Assembly (NCBI GenBank): GCA_037176705.1
Contig: CM073886.1
Location: forward strand, 86,463,501 to 86,527,500
DNA length: 64,000 bases
Source: Molossus alvarezi
Lineage: Eukaryota > Chordata > Mammalia > Chiroptera > Molossidae
Direction of reading: 5' to 3'
This document shows, one piece after another, positions 43,861 through 56,129 of this stretch (position 1 is its first letter; every line of letters starts with the position of its first letter). The position numbers were made by a program, and so were the translations under genes. Below the pieces are notes generated by a model. That model was not told the DNA's origin and made no database searches. It saw nothing but the letters and a program-made list of their open reading frames with translations.

Positions 43861-46800
43861 CTAGATACTAAAAAAAGTAAGCTCATTATCATGTTGCCTT
43901 ATTATAATTATTCATTCATTTATTCATAGAAATATAGTTAGTACAAGTATTGCTAATAAATTAGACTTTCCTGTGGTTTCAGGGGATTATGGAAAATTCT
44001 AGAAATGATCAAATTCTGTGGTCACTATAGCAACAGCTCTCCCTGTCTTTGAGCAACTCTGCCCCCCCCTTCCCCTCTCCCGCCTCCTCTCTCCCCTTAT
44101 CGTAACACAGGATTCTAAAACACAGTTAGTAGTGGTTAGTTGTATCCATGTGGTTTTTTCAACATGAGAAAAGCCATTGTGTATGTCTCACAAACATTTG
44201 GTTCACCCAGTGGCCCTTTGCTGTCATGTGGCTGCTGTCAGATGCTTTCTCCAGGTTGTCCAACAGAAGGGCTGATGCCTCCTTTTGGGTTGGACACTGG
44301 TATGGGAGCTTTCATCCTTAAATCTCTGGGGGTTCCCAGTGGTGTATAAGTGATGAAACAAGATAATTTCTCTGGTGGCAGTGCTGATTAATTTCCACAG
44401 TGGCATCCGAGCCTCCCTCGTGTCTGAGATAGCAGCTTATTATGTTTCTTCTCCTGGAGAAGCATACACCGCTGTGGTTTGGCACAGGTCTCTATCAGAC
44501 AGGCCCATGGATGCATGTGGACCTTAAAGTACTCAATGCGGGACACATTCCTAGGTAATTCAGGTGTAAAACATGTATGAGAGGGATGGACACCAACTTT
44601 TCTCCTCTGGAAAGTGGGAGGAGGCAGGTACAGCTTTATTTATATCTGTAACATTGTATTTCTTAAATATATCCAAAGAGAACAAATAAAAAGACAGATT
44701 ATTGGGAAGAGGAGAGAAAAGTTGAATTCACTTTCCTATTGAGAGCCAGTTTTTAAAAATGTAGCACCAGGGTCTAATGAAACAATCAGTGTTATGTAAG
44801 TGAGGAATTGCCTAGATGCTACTGAGTAACCTTCTAAGCTTGTTTTAGATGCTCACAAAAAAAGTTGTTTTTTGATCATCCCAATCTAACCTCATTGAAG
44901 GCAAGGAGTATATTTGTGTATCTGTCACTTAGTGCCGGGCATGTTGTCTTGATTCCTAGTGGGCGGGTGAGTGATCACATGCAGAACAGAGCAGCGTGGC
45001 CCTCACCAAATGCTCCATTCTGGTTTAACAAGTGATTCCATGTAGGTACAAAAGTAGAATTATTCTCTCTCTCATTTAACACTCAGCTTTTCCGTAATGT
45101 TATTCTGTGTTTAAAAACAAATTTTTTAAATGAGCTCTCTTGCTTTTTTGCCTAAAGTCAGTGAAGAGAAAATTGTGCCTTTTCACTGAATGCTGCACGC
45201 ATCATGCAACCATGTACATGTGGAAAACCTGTAGCGACTGCAGTTGGAATTCCATTTAATGTGCACTCATGAAGGATGAGTTTCTGCCCCTTCCTGCTCA
45301 CTATCATTGTCCGGCGTGTGAGCCAATGCCGTTTAGGAAGCTAGGGAAGTGGAGGTATTTTCATAGTTTGTTTCTCTCTCCTCTCCCACAAAATGCATCA
45401 CCATCTGACACATGACTCTTTTTAGGGTGCAGAAGATGCTTCCCTGTGTCTGGGGCTCACAATGGCAACAACAGAGACTTCTGCAATGATATTTTGCCTC
45501 CCTGTGTTCAAACTTCTTCAGTTAAGCCTGTCTGGAATCTATTTAACTATATCCATCAAAGCTTTATATATATAATAACATAAAAAGGGGAGGGAGGGTG
45601 GAACCGGGAGGAAAGACTGTATCTTTGCCAAGGAACTCTCTCCCCTCGCCCTATGACTCATACTCAGAAAAGCAGAGAGACGGGAACGCTGCCTGCAGTC
45701 ACATGGAGGCAGGCAGCTCTCCTGGCACTTTCTGGCATTTAAAAACACTTTCTCATGCAATAAAAGATGTTTTTCAAAATGTTCATGCCCTCCTTCTGGG
45801 CCAGCCCAAGAGCTTTTGTTAGCTGTAACATGGTGGTTCTATGGATGGTTTGGCAGCCAGAACAGATGAACCCAGACCTTTGTATTTGGTATTTTACTAA
45901 AGAACCAGCTCTTTCCTGTTTAAACTTTGTAATAATTCTTTCTTAAGATTGTTAACATATTAAAAGAAATTATCTCTGACCCTTAGCCTTCCAATGGCAT
46001 GAAATTTGCATTTGGTCATTTTTAAGAACTTTTTTAGCGTATTATATTTGTACCGTCTCAAATATTCGGTTTTTTTATGAGTTTGGCTTTGGTATGGAGA
46101 GTGCTATTTTGTGCTAAATAGAGGAGCTGCTTATTAAATGTAGTTATCCTGATTTTTACTATTTGGCAGTACAAGAAAGAAAGGTCACCTTAATTTTTCT
46201 ACCTTCATATATATATAAATAGGGGTGTTTTTGGTAAGTGTTAAATTAAAGCTTCCTGAAAATCAATTGGACTGACAAATATAAATCTCAATTTTTAAAT
46301 TTCTTTCTTTTTTAGCTACAAAAAGTGATTGTGTCCTTTTATGGTTCCAGAAACTGGCAAGTAATTTCTTAATATCCCAGTGATTGCCCCTATCTCACTA
46401 CCTCCCTTTTTTTTTAAAGAGTTCAATCATTTCTGCTCTAGGAGTTGCAAGGTATCGGGGTTATATACCAGAAATTAGTAAGATATGGTGGTGAACTGTT
46501 TGGGTGATTATGACCGCTTACAATAATTTATTTAAAGAGTAACATTTATTTAAAGAGAAAGTAGCAACATATAAAACAATTTATGTTGTATAAGAAAGCT
46601 AATTTGGTGGGTGACTTTTAGATATAAATTGAATACAATGAGGTATTCATCTGAGTAGAAAATACTAATGGAGGGATCAATTAGTGAAGTTTTTATTTCC
46701 TACAAATCTTGATCTCCAGTTTAAATCTACTTTAGGTACCTGAATTTAACTTTAGTGATTGTATCATTTCATTCTGAAATTTTAGATTGCAGTGGCAGAA

Positions 46801-47235
46801 TCTGCTCACCCCATAGTAATCTGTTCACTGCCCAAACTGGGTAAAATTTTGCTCACCTGGTAGGGGAGTGGAGGATAGTGGACTAGAGAATAAGCTGTTG
46901 GTTGGCTGGTACCTTGTTTATCTTTGAGTCTCTATTCACGTGTTTGTATCACTGCCTTTTTTTCTGATTCAATAGAAACGTGTAAATAATTGATGTCTTA
47001 ATGAGTGGATGAGGTTTATTATTCTTTAGGGTCATTAAACTTTCGAGCTGGAAGGAGTTTTAAGAGTCTGATCTAGTCTAGAGTTCCAGTGTATTTTGTT
47101 TGGCCCATATAGTATGTTTTCAAAAACAGTGTAACAAGGCAGCCACTTTGCTTGGTGGTGATACAAGCAGCTTCGCACCTATTATCTTTCATGATTCTTC
47201 ATGCATCTATGTTAACTGACTGGCCCTTGTAGACC
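43861..47235. other. 3.4 kb of mostly unassigned intron
   Basis: An L2/MIR-type patch lies at 44890-44960 ('aaggcaaggagtatatttgtg', 'gtgccgggcatgttg'). The stretches 44140-44570 and 45280-45850 are of higher complexity and might be conserved non-coding DNA, but this cannot be judged here. Their open frames (up to 74 codons) have no recognisable product. Confidence 0.4.
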
Positions 47236-47625
47236 TTGGAGTTTGTGATCCAGTTAATCCTCCCTCTTCATCTTAAAGTTACAGGAACTGAACCCTGGAG
47301 GACTGAGTGACTTTCCAAAGTCAAACAACTCGTTCAAAACAATTCCGAACTATTTCACAGCCTGGGTATTTTTCTCTGAATTCTGCTTCTTCATTTAGAA
47401 GAGATGTTTTTTATTTTTTAGTGTGTTAGAGACTTTTGTCAAACTGCAAAAATGCTTTTTAAAGATGCCTTACAAATATAATAAAAGACTTCAGAGGCAG
47501 TGTGAAGAGAGGCAGTAGTAGGAGTGAAGAGTCTAATTTCGGTTCAGTTGCTAACTGTGCTTATCTTGGGTAAATCACTTCTGTCACTGGACACAAGATT
47601 CCTCATCCATATAGTAAAGGAATTA
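47236..47625. repeat. Two MIR SINEs in opposite orientation
   Basis: Reverse MIR at about 47240-47390 ('aatcctccctcttcatctta', 'gactttccaaagtcaaacaac'). Sense MIR at about 47495-47620 ('gcagtgtgaagagaggcagtag', 'gtaaatcacttctgtcactgg', 'cctcatccatatagtaaagg'). Confidence 0.6.
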
Positions 47626-47912
47626 GACTACAGTCAGCCCTCGTTGAGTGCATTAATCAGTTCCAGACTCTACTGCGATAAATGAATTTCTGGGAAGTAG
47701 GATTCTTTATGTATAAATCAAATATTTTCGTAGTTAGAGCACAGAAAATCTGTTTACGACCTTCTAAACACATTTTTTTAAACATTATTAGAGCCCTCTA
47801 GACATGAAATAATACCCTTTAGTGACCATTACACTCGTATTACCCAATATATTAGAGAAAATAAGACATTAGATGTTACAAATATCACATTATTATTATT
47901 GTACATTTAATT

Positions 47913-47937
47913 ACACACACACACACACACACACACA
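47913..47937 (+). repeat. AC dinucleotide microsatellite
   Basis: About 12 AC units inside the Tigger remnant. Confidence 0.97.
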
Positions 47938-48025
47938 GTTCTTACACACAACTACTAACCTATGAAAATAGTGCAGTTTGTTTGATTATGAAGAGATGTA
48001 CTGCACAGCAAAGAAGAGCAAGGTT

Positions 48026-48267
48026 GCCCTGGCCGGTTTGGCTCAGCGGTTGGAGCGTTGGCCTGCGGTACAGAGAGACCCGGGTTCGGTTCCCGCTAAG
48101 GGCACGTACCTCGGTTGCACTTTGTTCCCGGCCCTGGTTGGTCGTGCGGGTGGCAGCCACTCGATGTGTCCCTTCACATCGATGTTTCTCTCTCTCTCTT
48201 CCTCTCTCTCCCTCCCGCTCTATCTGAACAAAAAATGGAAAAATGTCCTCGGTTGAGGATTAAAAAA
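48026..48267 (+). repeat. VES SINE inserted in the Tigger remnant
   Basis: Sense young-type VES with CCCTGGCCGGTTTGGCTCAG head. The flanking repeat AAAGAAGAGCAAGGTT is at 48010-48025 and 48268-48283, perfect 16 bp. Confidence 0.95.
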
Positions 48268-48720
48268 AAAGAAGAGCAAGGTTACTGCTCCTCTGAAGGC
48301 ACGACCTCAGTAGGAGAGTCTTCAGGTGGTGCAGTATCTTCAGCAGGTGCGTCATCATCTTCTGCTGAAGGAGCACTGGGAGTAGGCAGTGGGTGTCTGG
48401 GTACACGGCTGAAGGACATCGTGGTAGGCAGTTGCTGGCACTGTCTTTTCATATGTGTGAGGAGGCTCTTGTAGGGTTCTATCGCTCCATCAAGTGCATT
48501 CCAGAACCGCAATACACGCATCATTTGTGGGTCCCATTCACCAGTCATGTCCTATACCACCTTAATAGTTCTTACAATTTGTGAGAGATGCTCAAGTGTA
48601 AGGCCAACTTCCTCCTCCTGACCCCCAGGAACCTCTGGCTGCTCTTCCTCCCCCTCACTCGCAGACTTATCTCTTTGGTTTCAGTCTCCTGTCAGATTGT
48701 CTGTTTCCTGAACGTATTAG

Positions 48721-48962
48721 TGTGCTGCAGAATCCATGTCTCCTTTTCTGAGTGATGGGAAGGAGGCAGCAGGGGGAAGAAGCCAGCAGGTGGCTTTCCA
48801 GGATGACCACACGCTGTGCCGCATCCTTGCCATCTCTGATCACTTCCTGCCTGGTACAATGACAGCATTTCCTCCCTGCTCCATCCATCTAGGCAGGATG
48901 ATACTTCCAAACCAAGTGGATTACTGTTTCAAACATAAGTAATACTCCTGAATTTCACCATG
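48721..48962. other. Unassigned sequence next to the Tigger remnant
   Basis: May be more of the transposon, but I cannot align it. The frames on both strands (about 70 codons) are not recognised. Confidence 0.4.
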
Positions 48963-49147
48963 CAGGGGTAGGCAAAAGTAGGTTAAATTATAAGCCATCA
49001 TTATCTAAAAGATAAACCATAAATAAGGATATGAAATAATAAAACAAATAATAGAAAAAAATAATACAATAATTAATAAACAATAATACAAGAATATATT
49101 CTGTGTCTTGCCTACTCACAACTGTAAACCCACTATTGCCACCGCTG
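48963..49147. mobile_element. Mariner-type MITE, AT-rich core
   Basis: Left end CAGGGGTAGGCAAAAGTAGG at 48963; right end ACAACTGTAAACCCACTATT followed by GCCACCGCTG, an inverted and diverged copy, ending at 49147. The core is AT-rich and codes for nothing. It belongs to the same family as 24511-24635 but is about 60 bp longer and older. Confidence 0.7.
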
Positions 49148-50116
49148 TGCATTAGTGGTATTCATACAATCTTAACGGCCTAGTCACTGTCACCCTTCTT
49201 CAGGCACCCACTGTTGTAGGACATAAAAGGGTAGAAAACGTGTCCCGCCTCGTAAGAGCTTAAAGGCATAATGGAAGAGTTAGTAGAGTTGCAGAAATAG
49301 AAAGTAGCTACGAATTTGTGTTGTATAACTGGAAGTAAGTCCAGTCTTACCTTTTGCTATAAACAGAATCTTTAGGGATTCAACTTTTCTGTGAATTAGA
49401 GAGTCATAATGTTTAAAATGCTGAGATGCTTTTCTTCTTTATTAAAGAAAAGTAAATCTGATTCTTAAGAAATCCAAATTAGTGCTGAGCTGCTCTTCCC
49501 TCACACATGCCCCTAAAGAAATCCATAATCTCACACAAACACATAAATCTGCTCAGCACCTGCTTGATTCTTCCCTGCTTCACCCTGTCCAGGCATCTGC
49601 CTGCTCTGTTCTTTTTTGGCAGATTTAATCCTAACAACTTCACTAAGCCTAGAATACGCCAGAAATTCTGATTTCTTTTCCTTTGTTTTTCTCCTTTTTT
49701 CTCCCTGACCTTTCTTTTCCTCGGAACTATTCAGATGCACAGCCTGCCAGAAATTAATTAATATCTGTGATTTTCCTGTCTTAGTCACTGTGTTACTCGT
49801 GACTTTGCAGTCATATTCTCTGAAGTTCCTGGCTAAATCTTTAGAAGACACCAGGAAATGTTTGTGTCTTGTTAGAACTGGTTTGTTCATTGGGCATAGA
49901 TTTCCTACTCAAAACCAGAAATATTTCCCTTATCTCTGCCCAAACCAAGCAGTTCCTATGACTTTATGTTCTTTTATAAACAGGACTGGTTCCAAGATCC
50001 AATTTTTCTCAACTTCCTGCTGTTCCTAGCTCAAGGCCCCTCTCCCTTTAAAAGCCTTACCTTGCCCTTGAAAGTATGTCCCTCAGGCATGAAGCTAATC
50101 TGTGTGTGAAGCTTTA
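49148..50116. other. Unassigned intron sequence
   Basis: No repeat family or gene is recognised. The 119-codon - strand frame at 49531-49890 is lysine-rich in its middle and shows no known domain. Confidence 0.45.
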
Positions 50117-50130
50117 AAGTGGCTGGAGGG

Positions 50131-50348
50131 GCCCAGCCGGTGTGTCTCACTGGTTGAGCATCAACCCATGCACCAAGAGGTCTCCGGTTCGATTCCAGAT
50201 TGTGGGCCCAGTCCCCAGTGGGGGGCATGCAGGAGGTGGCCAGTCGATGTTCTCTCTCATCTGTGTTTCTATCTCTCTCCCTTCTTCTCTCTCTAAAATC
50301 AATAAAGAAAAAATATTTTTTAAAAATAAAATAAAATAAAAAATAATG
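50131..50348 (+). repeat. VES SINE with 14-bp target-site duplication
   Basis: Sense older-type VES ('cactggttgagcatcaaccc', 'aaaatcaataaagaaaaaat' tail). The flanking repeat AAGTGGCTGGAGGG is at 50117-50130 and 50349-50362, perfect. Confidence 0.94.
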
Positions 50349-50362
50349 AAGTGGCTGGAGGG

Positions 50363-50917
50363 ACCCCACCATGTGCTTGTGGATGCAGTTCTACGGAGAG
50401 GTCAGTTGTTGGCCACAGAGACACCATTTTCTGCTTTTGTACCATCACAAGGAGGGCACCTCAGCAATCACCATAAATACTTTTTTTTTTTCATTCTTCC
50501 CACAAATTATTCTCCCCTGAATCCACATTTATCACCTTTTAGAAGCTGGTAAAAATAGCGTCCCAGGCTTCGGACAGAGAACAGTTGGCTTCATTCTGAT
50601 TGGCTACTCTCTTTTCTATCCTGTGAAAGAAAGAGCAGCAACAGAGGATAGTCAGTCTGTAGGCGTCTTTTTTCTTTCTGTATCGGGAAGGGGGAGATGT
50701 CATCTTTAAGACTGGAGTTAGAGGAAAAATTGGGTAGACCAACAGGGATAGAATAGGGATCATTGTGCCTAGCACATACTTATTTCGTGAGTAAGAAATA
50801 CATCTAGATTGAGAAAGATCTGGCAAAACAACAGCCAGATCAGAGAGAAGAGAAAGATAATTTGGGGACATACTGTCCTCCTTGTCAGTGCTTGCTTTCT
50901 GTTTCATGAGAAGACAC
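50363..50917. other. Unassigned intron sequence
   Basis: No recognised element. A long - strand frame passes through here into the neighbouring VES and L1, but it is a chance opening. Confidence 0.5.
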
Positions 50918-50929
50918 AGAAAATAGAGT

Positions 50930-51140
50930 GTGCACTGGCCATTGTGGCTCAGTTGGTTGAGCATCATCCCATGCACCGTAAGGTTGCCAATTCGATCCCC
51001 GGTCAGGGCACATGCCCAGGTTGTGGGCCAAATCCCCAGTGGGAGGCAGCAAGTCAATGTTTCTCTCCCTACCTCTTCCTCTGCCTCCCTCCCTCCCTCC
51101 CTGCCTCCCTCCCCCTTTCTTCCACTCTCTCTAAATTCAG
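50930..51140 (+). repeat. VES SINE, proximal part, hosting a LINE-1 in its tail
   Basis: The head CACTGGCCATTGTGGCTCAG and full body run to CTCTCTAAATTCAG. The A-rich tail is cut by the L1 at 51155-56937 and resumes at 56952. The SINE's target duplication AGAAAATAGAGT is at 50918-50929 and 56962-56973, on the far sides of the L1. The order of events is therefore certain: SINE first, L1 second. Confidence 0.93.
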
Positions 51141-51439
51141 TTAAAACATATCTTTTTTTATTTTTTTTCTTCTTTTTATTTTTTTTTCTTCTTTTTATTT
51201 TATTTTTAATTTTATTTTTGTAACAGATGTTTCTCCTTTTGACCCCACTGCCACCCTCCTCCCCATCCCCCCAACCCCTTCCCTGCCTTTGTTGTCTATG
51301 TCCATTGGTTATGCGTACAAGCATATAAGTTTTGTGATTTATCTCTTCCCTCCCCCCACCACCCCTTCTTCTGAGGGTTGTCAGTCTGTACCCTACTTCC
51401 ATGTCTCTGGGTCTACCCTATTCCTCAGACTGTTATGTT

Positions 51440-54400
51440 CATTATATTCCACAAACAAGTGAGATCGTGTGGTATTTGTCTTTTTCTGCTTGGCTTATTT
51501 CACTTAGGATAATACTTTCCAGGTCCCTCCATGTCATCTCAAATGATAAGAGATCTTTCTTTCTTACAGCTGCATAGTACTCCATTGTGTATATGTACCA
51601 CAGATTTTTTATCCATTCATCTACTGATGGATACTTGGGCTGTTTCCAGATCTTAGCTATTGTCAATAGTGCTGCTATGAACATGGGGGTACATATATTC
51701 TTTCTGATTGGTGTTCCAGGCTTCTTAGGATATATTCCTAGAAGTGGGATCACTGCGTCAAATGGCAATTCCATTTTTAATTTTTTGAGGTAACACCATA
51801 GTGTTTTCCATAGTGGCTACACCAGTCTGCATTCCCACCAGCAGTGTACTAGAGTCCCCTTTTCTCCACACCGTTGCCTCATTGTTTTAATTTGCCTCTC
51901 TCTAATGATTAGTGACGTTGAGCATTTCTTCATATGTCTGTTAGCCATTTGTATGTCCTGTTTGGAGAGGTGTCTATTTAGTTCCTCTGACCATTTTGTA
52001 ATTGGGTTCTTTGTCTTCCTTTTGTTGAGTTGTATGAGCACTCTATATATTTTGGAAATTAACCCCTTATCTGATATATCATTGGCAGTGATGTTCTCCC
52101 ATACAGTGGGTTGCCTTTCCATTTTGATGGTTGTTTCTTTTGCTGTGCAGAAGCATTTTAGTTTGATGTAATCCCATGTATTTTTTCCTTTGTTTCTGTT
52201 GCCTTAGGTGATGTATCCGTGAAAATTATGCTGCATATGATGTCCGAAATTTTGTTGCCTACATTTTCTTCTAGAATTTTTATGGACTCATGGATCACAT
52301 TTAAGTCTTTTATCCATTTTGAGTTTATTTTTGTGTATGGTGTAAGTTGATGGTCTAGTTTCATTTTTTTGCATGTAGCTGTCCAGTTTTCCCAACACCA
52401 TTTATTAAAGAGGCTGTCTTTACTCCATTGTATGCTCTTGCCTCCTTTGTCAAATATTAATTGAGCATAATGTCTTGGGTTCATTTCCGGGTTCTCTATT
52501 CTATTTTTGCGCCAGGACCAGGCTGTTTCGATTACAGTGGCTTTGTAGTACTGTATAACCTTGTATCTGGTATTGTGATCCCACCTACTTGGTCCTTCTA
52601 TTTCAAGATTGCTGTGGCTATTCGGGGTCTTTTTTGGTTCCATATGAACTTTTGAAGTATTTGTTCTAGTTCTGTGAAATATGTCATTGGTATTTTGATG
52701 GGGATTGCATTGAATCTATAGATTGCTTTGGGTAATATGGACATTTTAATGATGTTAGTTCTTCCAATCCATGAACAAGGTATGTGCTTCCACTTTTTTA
52801 TATCTTCCTCTATTTCTTTTTTCAATGCCCTGTAGTTTTCTGCAAATAGGTTCTTTACTTCTTTGGTTAAGTTTATTACTAGGTATCTTAATTTTTTTGC
52901 CACGATGGTAAATGGGATTGTTTTTTCAGTTTCTCTTTCTGTGAGTTCATCATTGATGTATAAGAATGCCGTCAATTTCTTCACATTAATTTTGTATCCT
53001 GCTACTTTGCCAAATTTATTTATTAAGTTTAGTAAATTTTTGATGGAGTCTTTGGGGTTTTCTACATATAGTATCATGTCATCTGCGAATAATGACAGTT
53101 TCACTTCCTCCTTTCCAGTTTGGATCCCTTTTATTTTTTCTTCCTGTTTGATTGCTGTGGCTAAGACTTCCAGTACTATGTTAAATAAGAGTGGCAAAAG
53201 TGGGCATCCCTGTCTTGTTCCTGTTCCTAAGGGAAATGCTTTTAGATTCTGCCATTGAGTATGATGTTGGCTGTAGGTCTTTCATATATGGCCTTTATTA
53301 TGTTGAGATATGATCCCTCTATTCCCACATTGCTGAGCGTTTTTATCAGAAATGGATGCTGGATTTTGTCAAAAATCTATTTTTTTTCAGCGTCTATTGA
53401 TATGATCATGTGGTTTTTATTCTTCATTTTATTTATGTGGTGTATCACATTTATTGATTTGCGAATATTGTACCAGCCTTGCATCCCTGGGATGGATCCC
53501 ACTTGGTCATGGTGAATAATTTCTTTGATGTATTTCTGCATCCGAGTTGCTAGTATTTTGTTCAGGATTTTGGCATCTATGTTCATCAGGGATATTGGCC
53601 TGTAGTTTTCTTTCTCTGTAGTGTCTTTTTCTGGTTTTGGAATTAGAATTATGCTGGCTTCATAAAACGAGTTTGGAAGTCTTCCTTCTTCTTGAATATT
53701 TTGAAATAGTTTGAGGAGAATGGGTCGTTAGTTCTTTTTTGAATGTTCAGTAAAACTCCCCCATAAAGCCATCTGGGCCTGGACTTTTATTTGCTGGGAG
53801 AGTCTTGATTACCTCTTCAATTTCCTTGGTTGTTATTGGTCTGTTCGAGTTTTCTATCTCTTCCCGGTCCAGTTTTGGGAGACTATGTGTTCTAGAAATT
53901 TGTCCATTTCACTTATATTGTCGAATTTGTTGCCATATAATTGTTCATAGTAGTTGTTAATGATCTTTTGTATTTCTGTGGTCTCAGTTGTTACTTCTCC
54001 TCTTTCATTTCTGATTTTGTGTATTTGGGTTCTCTCTCTTTCTTTCTTGGTGAGTCTAGCTAAGGATCCATCAATCTTGTTTATCTTTTTGAAAAACCAG
54101 CTCTTTGTTTCATTGATCCTTTGAATTGTTTTTTTTTTTTTTGGCCTCTATGTCATTTATTTCTGCTCTGATCTTTACTATTTCCTTTCTTCTACTTGCT
54201 CTGGGGTTTTCTTTTTGTTTGCTTTCTAGTTCTGTAAGTTGTGAGGTTAGATAGTCTATTAGAGATTTTTCTTGTTTCTTGAGGTAGGCCTGTAGTGCTA
54301 TGAACTTCCCTCTCAGAACTGCTTTCGCTGCATCCCATAGATTTTGTGTTGTTGTGTGTTCATTTTCATTGGTTTCGAGGAAGTTTTTAATTTCTTCCTT

Positions 54401-55194
54401 GATCTCCTCAGTAACCCATTCATTGTTAATAACATGCTATTTAGCCTCCATGTGTTCAAATGTCTTTGCATGTTTTTGTTGCAGTTGATTTCTAGTTTCA
54501 TGCTATTGTGATCTGAGAAGATGCTTGATATGATTTCAATCTTCTCGAACGTGTAGAGATTTAGTTTGTGTCCTATCATGTGGTCTGTCTTTGAGAATGT
54601 CCCATGTGCATTTGAGAAGAATGTGAATTCTGTAGTTTTGGGGTGTAATTCTCTGTAGATACCTATTAAATCCATTTGGTCTAGTGCTTCATTTAGAGTC
54701 TCTGCTTCCTTGCTAATTTTTTGTCTAGAGGATCTATCCAGTGATGTCAGCGTGGAGTTGAAGTCCCCTGCTATGATTGTATTGCTGTCGATTTCTCCTT
54801 TGAAGTCCTCCAGAAGATTTTTAATATATTTTGGTGCTCCTTTTTGGATGCATATATGTTTATGAAAGTTATATCTTCCTGTTGGATAGATCTTTTCAAT
54901 ATTATGTAGTGGCCTTCTTTGTCTCTAGTTATGGCTTTCATTTTGAAGTCTATTTTATCAGATATGAATATTGCTACCGCAGCTTTTTTTTTGCTTTCCA
55001 TTTGCTTGGAATATTTTTTTCTATCCCTTCACTTTCAACCTGTGTGAGTCTTTTGTTGTGAGGTGGGTCTCTTGTAAACAACATATAGATGAGTCATGCT
55101 TTCTTATCCAATCAGCTACTCTGTGTCTTTTTATCGGAGCATTCAGTCCATTTACATTTAAGGTGATTATTGATATGTACTTATTTATTGCCAT
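51440..55194 (-). pseudogene. LINE-1 ORF2 pseudogene (endonuclease and reverse transcriptase)
   Basis: L1 ORF2 encodes an endonuclease that nicks target DNA and a reverse transcriptase that copies L1 RNA there. The - strand start at 55194 reads MAINKYISIITLNVNGLN, which carries the conserved LNVNGLN endonuclease start. The reverse-transcriptase core is in the piece 53197-52598, which has [14 protein letters not shown] with the catalytic FADD motif. The C-terminal part (51774-51442) has the usual IWKQPKYPSVDEWIKNLWY and MEYYAAVRKK signatures. The frame is broken into at least six pieces (55194-55001 region, 54675-54313, 53586-53377, 53197-52598, 52643-52158, 52122-51817, 51774-51442), so no active protein is made. 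Confidence 0.93.
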
Positions 55195-55239
55195 TTTTGT
55201 TTACTTTGGTTATATTTTTCTTCCTGTTTCTTCTACTAA

Positions 55240-56129
55240 TTAGAGCAGTCCTTTTAACATTTCTTGCAGTGCCGGTTTGGTGCTGTTGTATTCCCTTAGC
55301 CTTTTATTGTCTGGAAAGCTCTTTATTTGACTTTCTATTTTGAATGACAGCCTTGCTGGGTAGAGCAGTCTTGGATTCAGATCCTTGTTTTTCATGACCT
55401 TGATTACTTCATGCCATTCCCTTCTGGCTTTTAGTGTTTCTGTTGAGAAGTCAGCTGAGAGCCTTATGGGGGTTCCTTTGTAGGTAACCCGTTGCTTATC
55501 TCTTGCTACTTTTAGGATTCTCTCTTTGTCTTTAATTTTTGGCAGTTTAATTACTATGTCTTGGTGTGGGCCTGTTTGGGTTCTTCTTAATTGGGGCTCT
55601 CTGTGCTTCTTGAACTTGAATGCCTCTTCCTTCACCAAATTAGGAAAGTTTTCTGTCACTATTTCTTCGAATATATTCTCTAACCCTTGCTCGTTTTCTT
55701 CTTCTTTGGGGACTCTGATGACACGAATATTATTACATTTCCAATTGTCCCACAGTTCTCTTAAGCTGTCTTCCTATTTTTTAATTGTTTGTCCTTTGGT
55801 TTTCTGATTGGTTGATTTTTTTCTACCCTGTCTTCTAATTCACTGATCTGGTCCTGAACTTCCTCTACTCTGTTGTTTAGACCTTCCAATGTGTTCTTTA
55901 TTTCTGATATATCATTCTTGATTTCTTCTTGGTGGTTTTTAATTTCCAGTTGGTTGATTTTCAACATTTCTATGTCCTTACTCATGCTGTTGAGCTTCCT
56001 CAAGATCATGGCTCTGAATTCTAGCTCTGTTAACTTGCTTAACTGCTCCACATTTATCTCATCTTTGGTAGAGGTCTCTTGTTCTCTCATTTGGCTTTTG
56101 TTTCTTTGTTTCACCATTTTGCCTATCAC
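55240..56129 (-). pseudogene. LINE-1 ORF1 pseudogene (RNA-binding protein)
   Basis: L1 ORF1p forms trimers through a coiled coil and coats L1 RNA. The N-terminal piece (56129-55761) contains MVKQRNKSQMREQETSTKDE and a heptad-rich coiled coil ('DISEIKNTLEGLNNRVEEV'). The C-terminal piece (55659-55240) carries the RRM and C-terminal domain region ('TGPHQDIVIKLPKIKDKERI', 'RLSADFSTETLKARREWHEV'). A break between about 55660 and 55760 separates the two, so the frame is not intact. Confidence 0.92.

Larger units (their letters stand above)
47629..48720 (-). pseudogene. Tigger-type DNA transposon remnant with transposase C-terminal end, split by a VES SINE
   Basis: A TA at 47629 is followed by terminal CAGTCAGCCCTCG and subterminal sequence typical of Tigger (pogo/Tc2 branch of Tc1/mariner): 'ctgcgataaatgaatttctg', 'gttagagcacagaaaatctg', 'ttagagccctctagacatga'. 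On the - strand, 48282-48548 encodes a transposase-like C-terminal tail with MTGEWDPQMMRVLRFWNALD, then an acidic Ser/Pro/Glu-rich end. Upstream the frame continues with LTLEHLSQIVRTIKVV but hits a stop just before DMTGEW. The N-terminal DNA-binding and DDE catalytic parts are not seen, so the copy is dead. A VES (48026-48267) sits downstream of the coding end. The family call is from memory; a jerky/Tigger relative would look similar. Confidence 0.72.

Noticed and set aside
48026..48267. tRNA-like A and B box sequence
   Set aside because: It is the tRNA-derived head of a VES SINE, as in about 30 other copies. It does not fold as a complete tRNA gene with acceptor stem and anticodon arm.
50539..51402. 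287-codon open frame on the - strand
   Set aside because: It runs through unique intron, a VES SINE and the T-rich end of an antisense L1. The Lys/Arg-rich middle is the translated poly-T/TTC run, and the frame has no domain.
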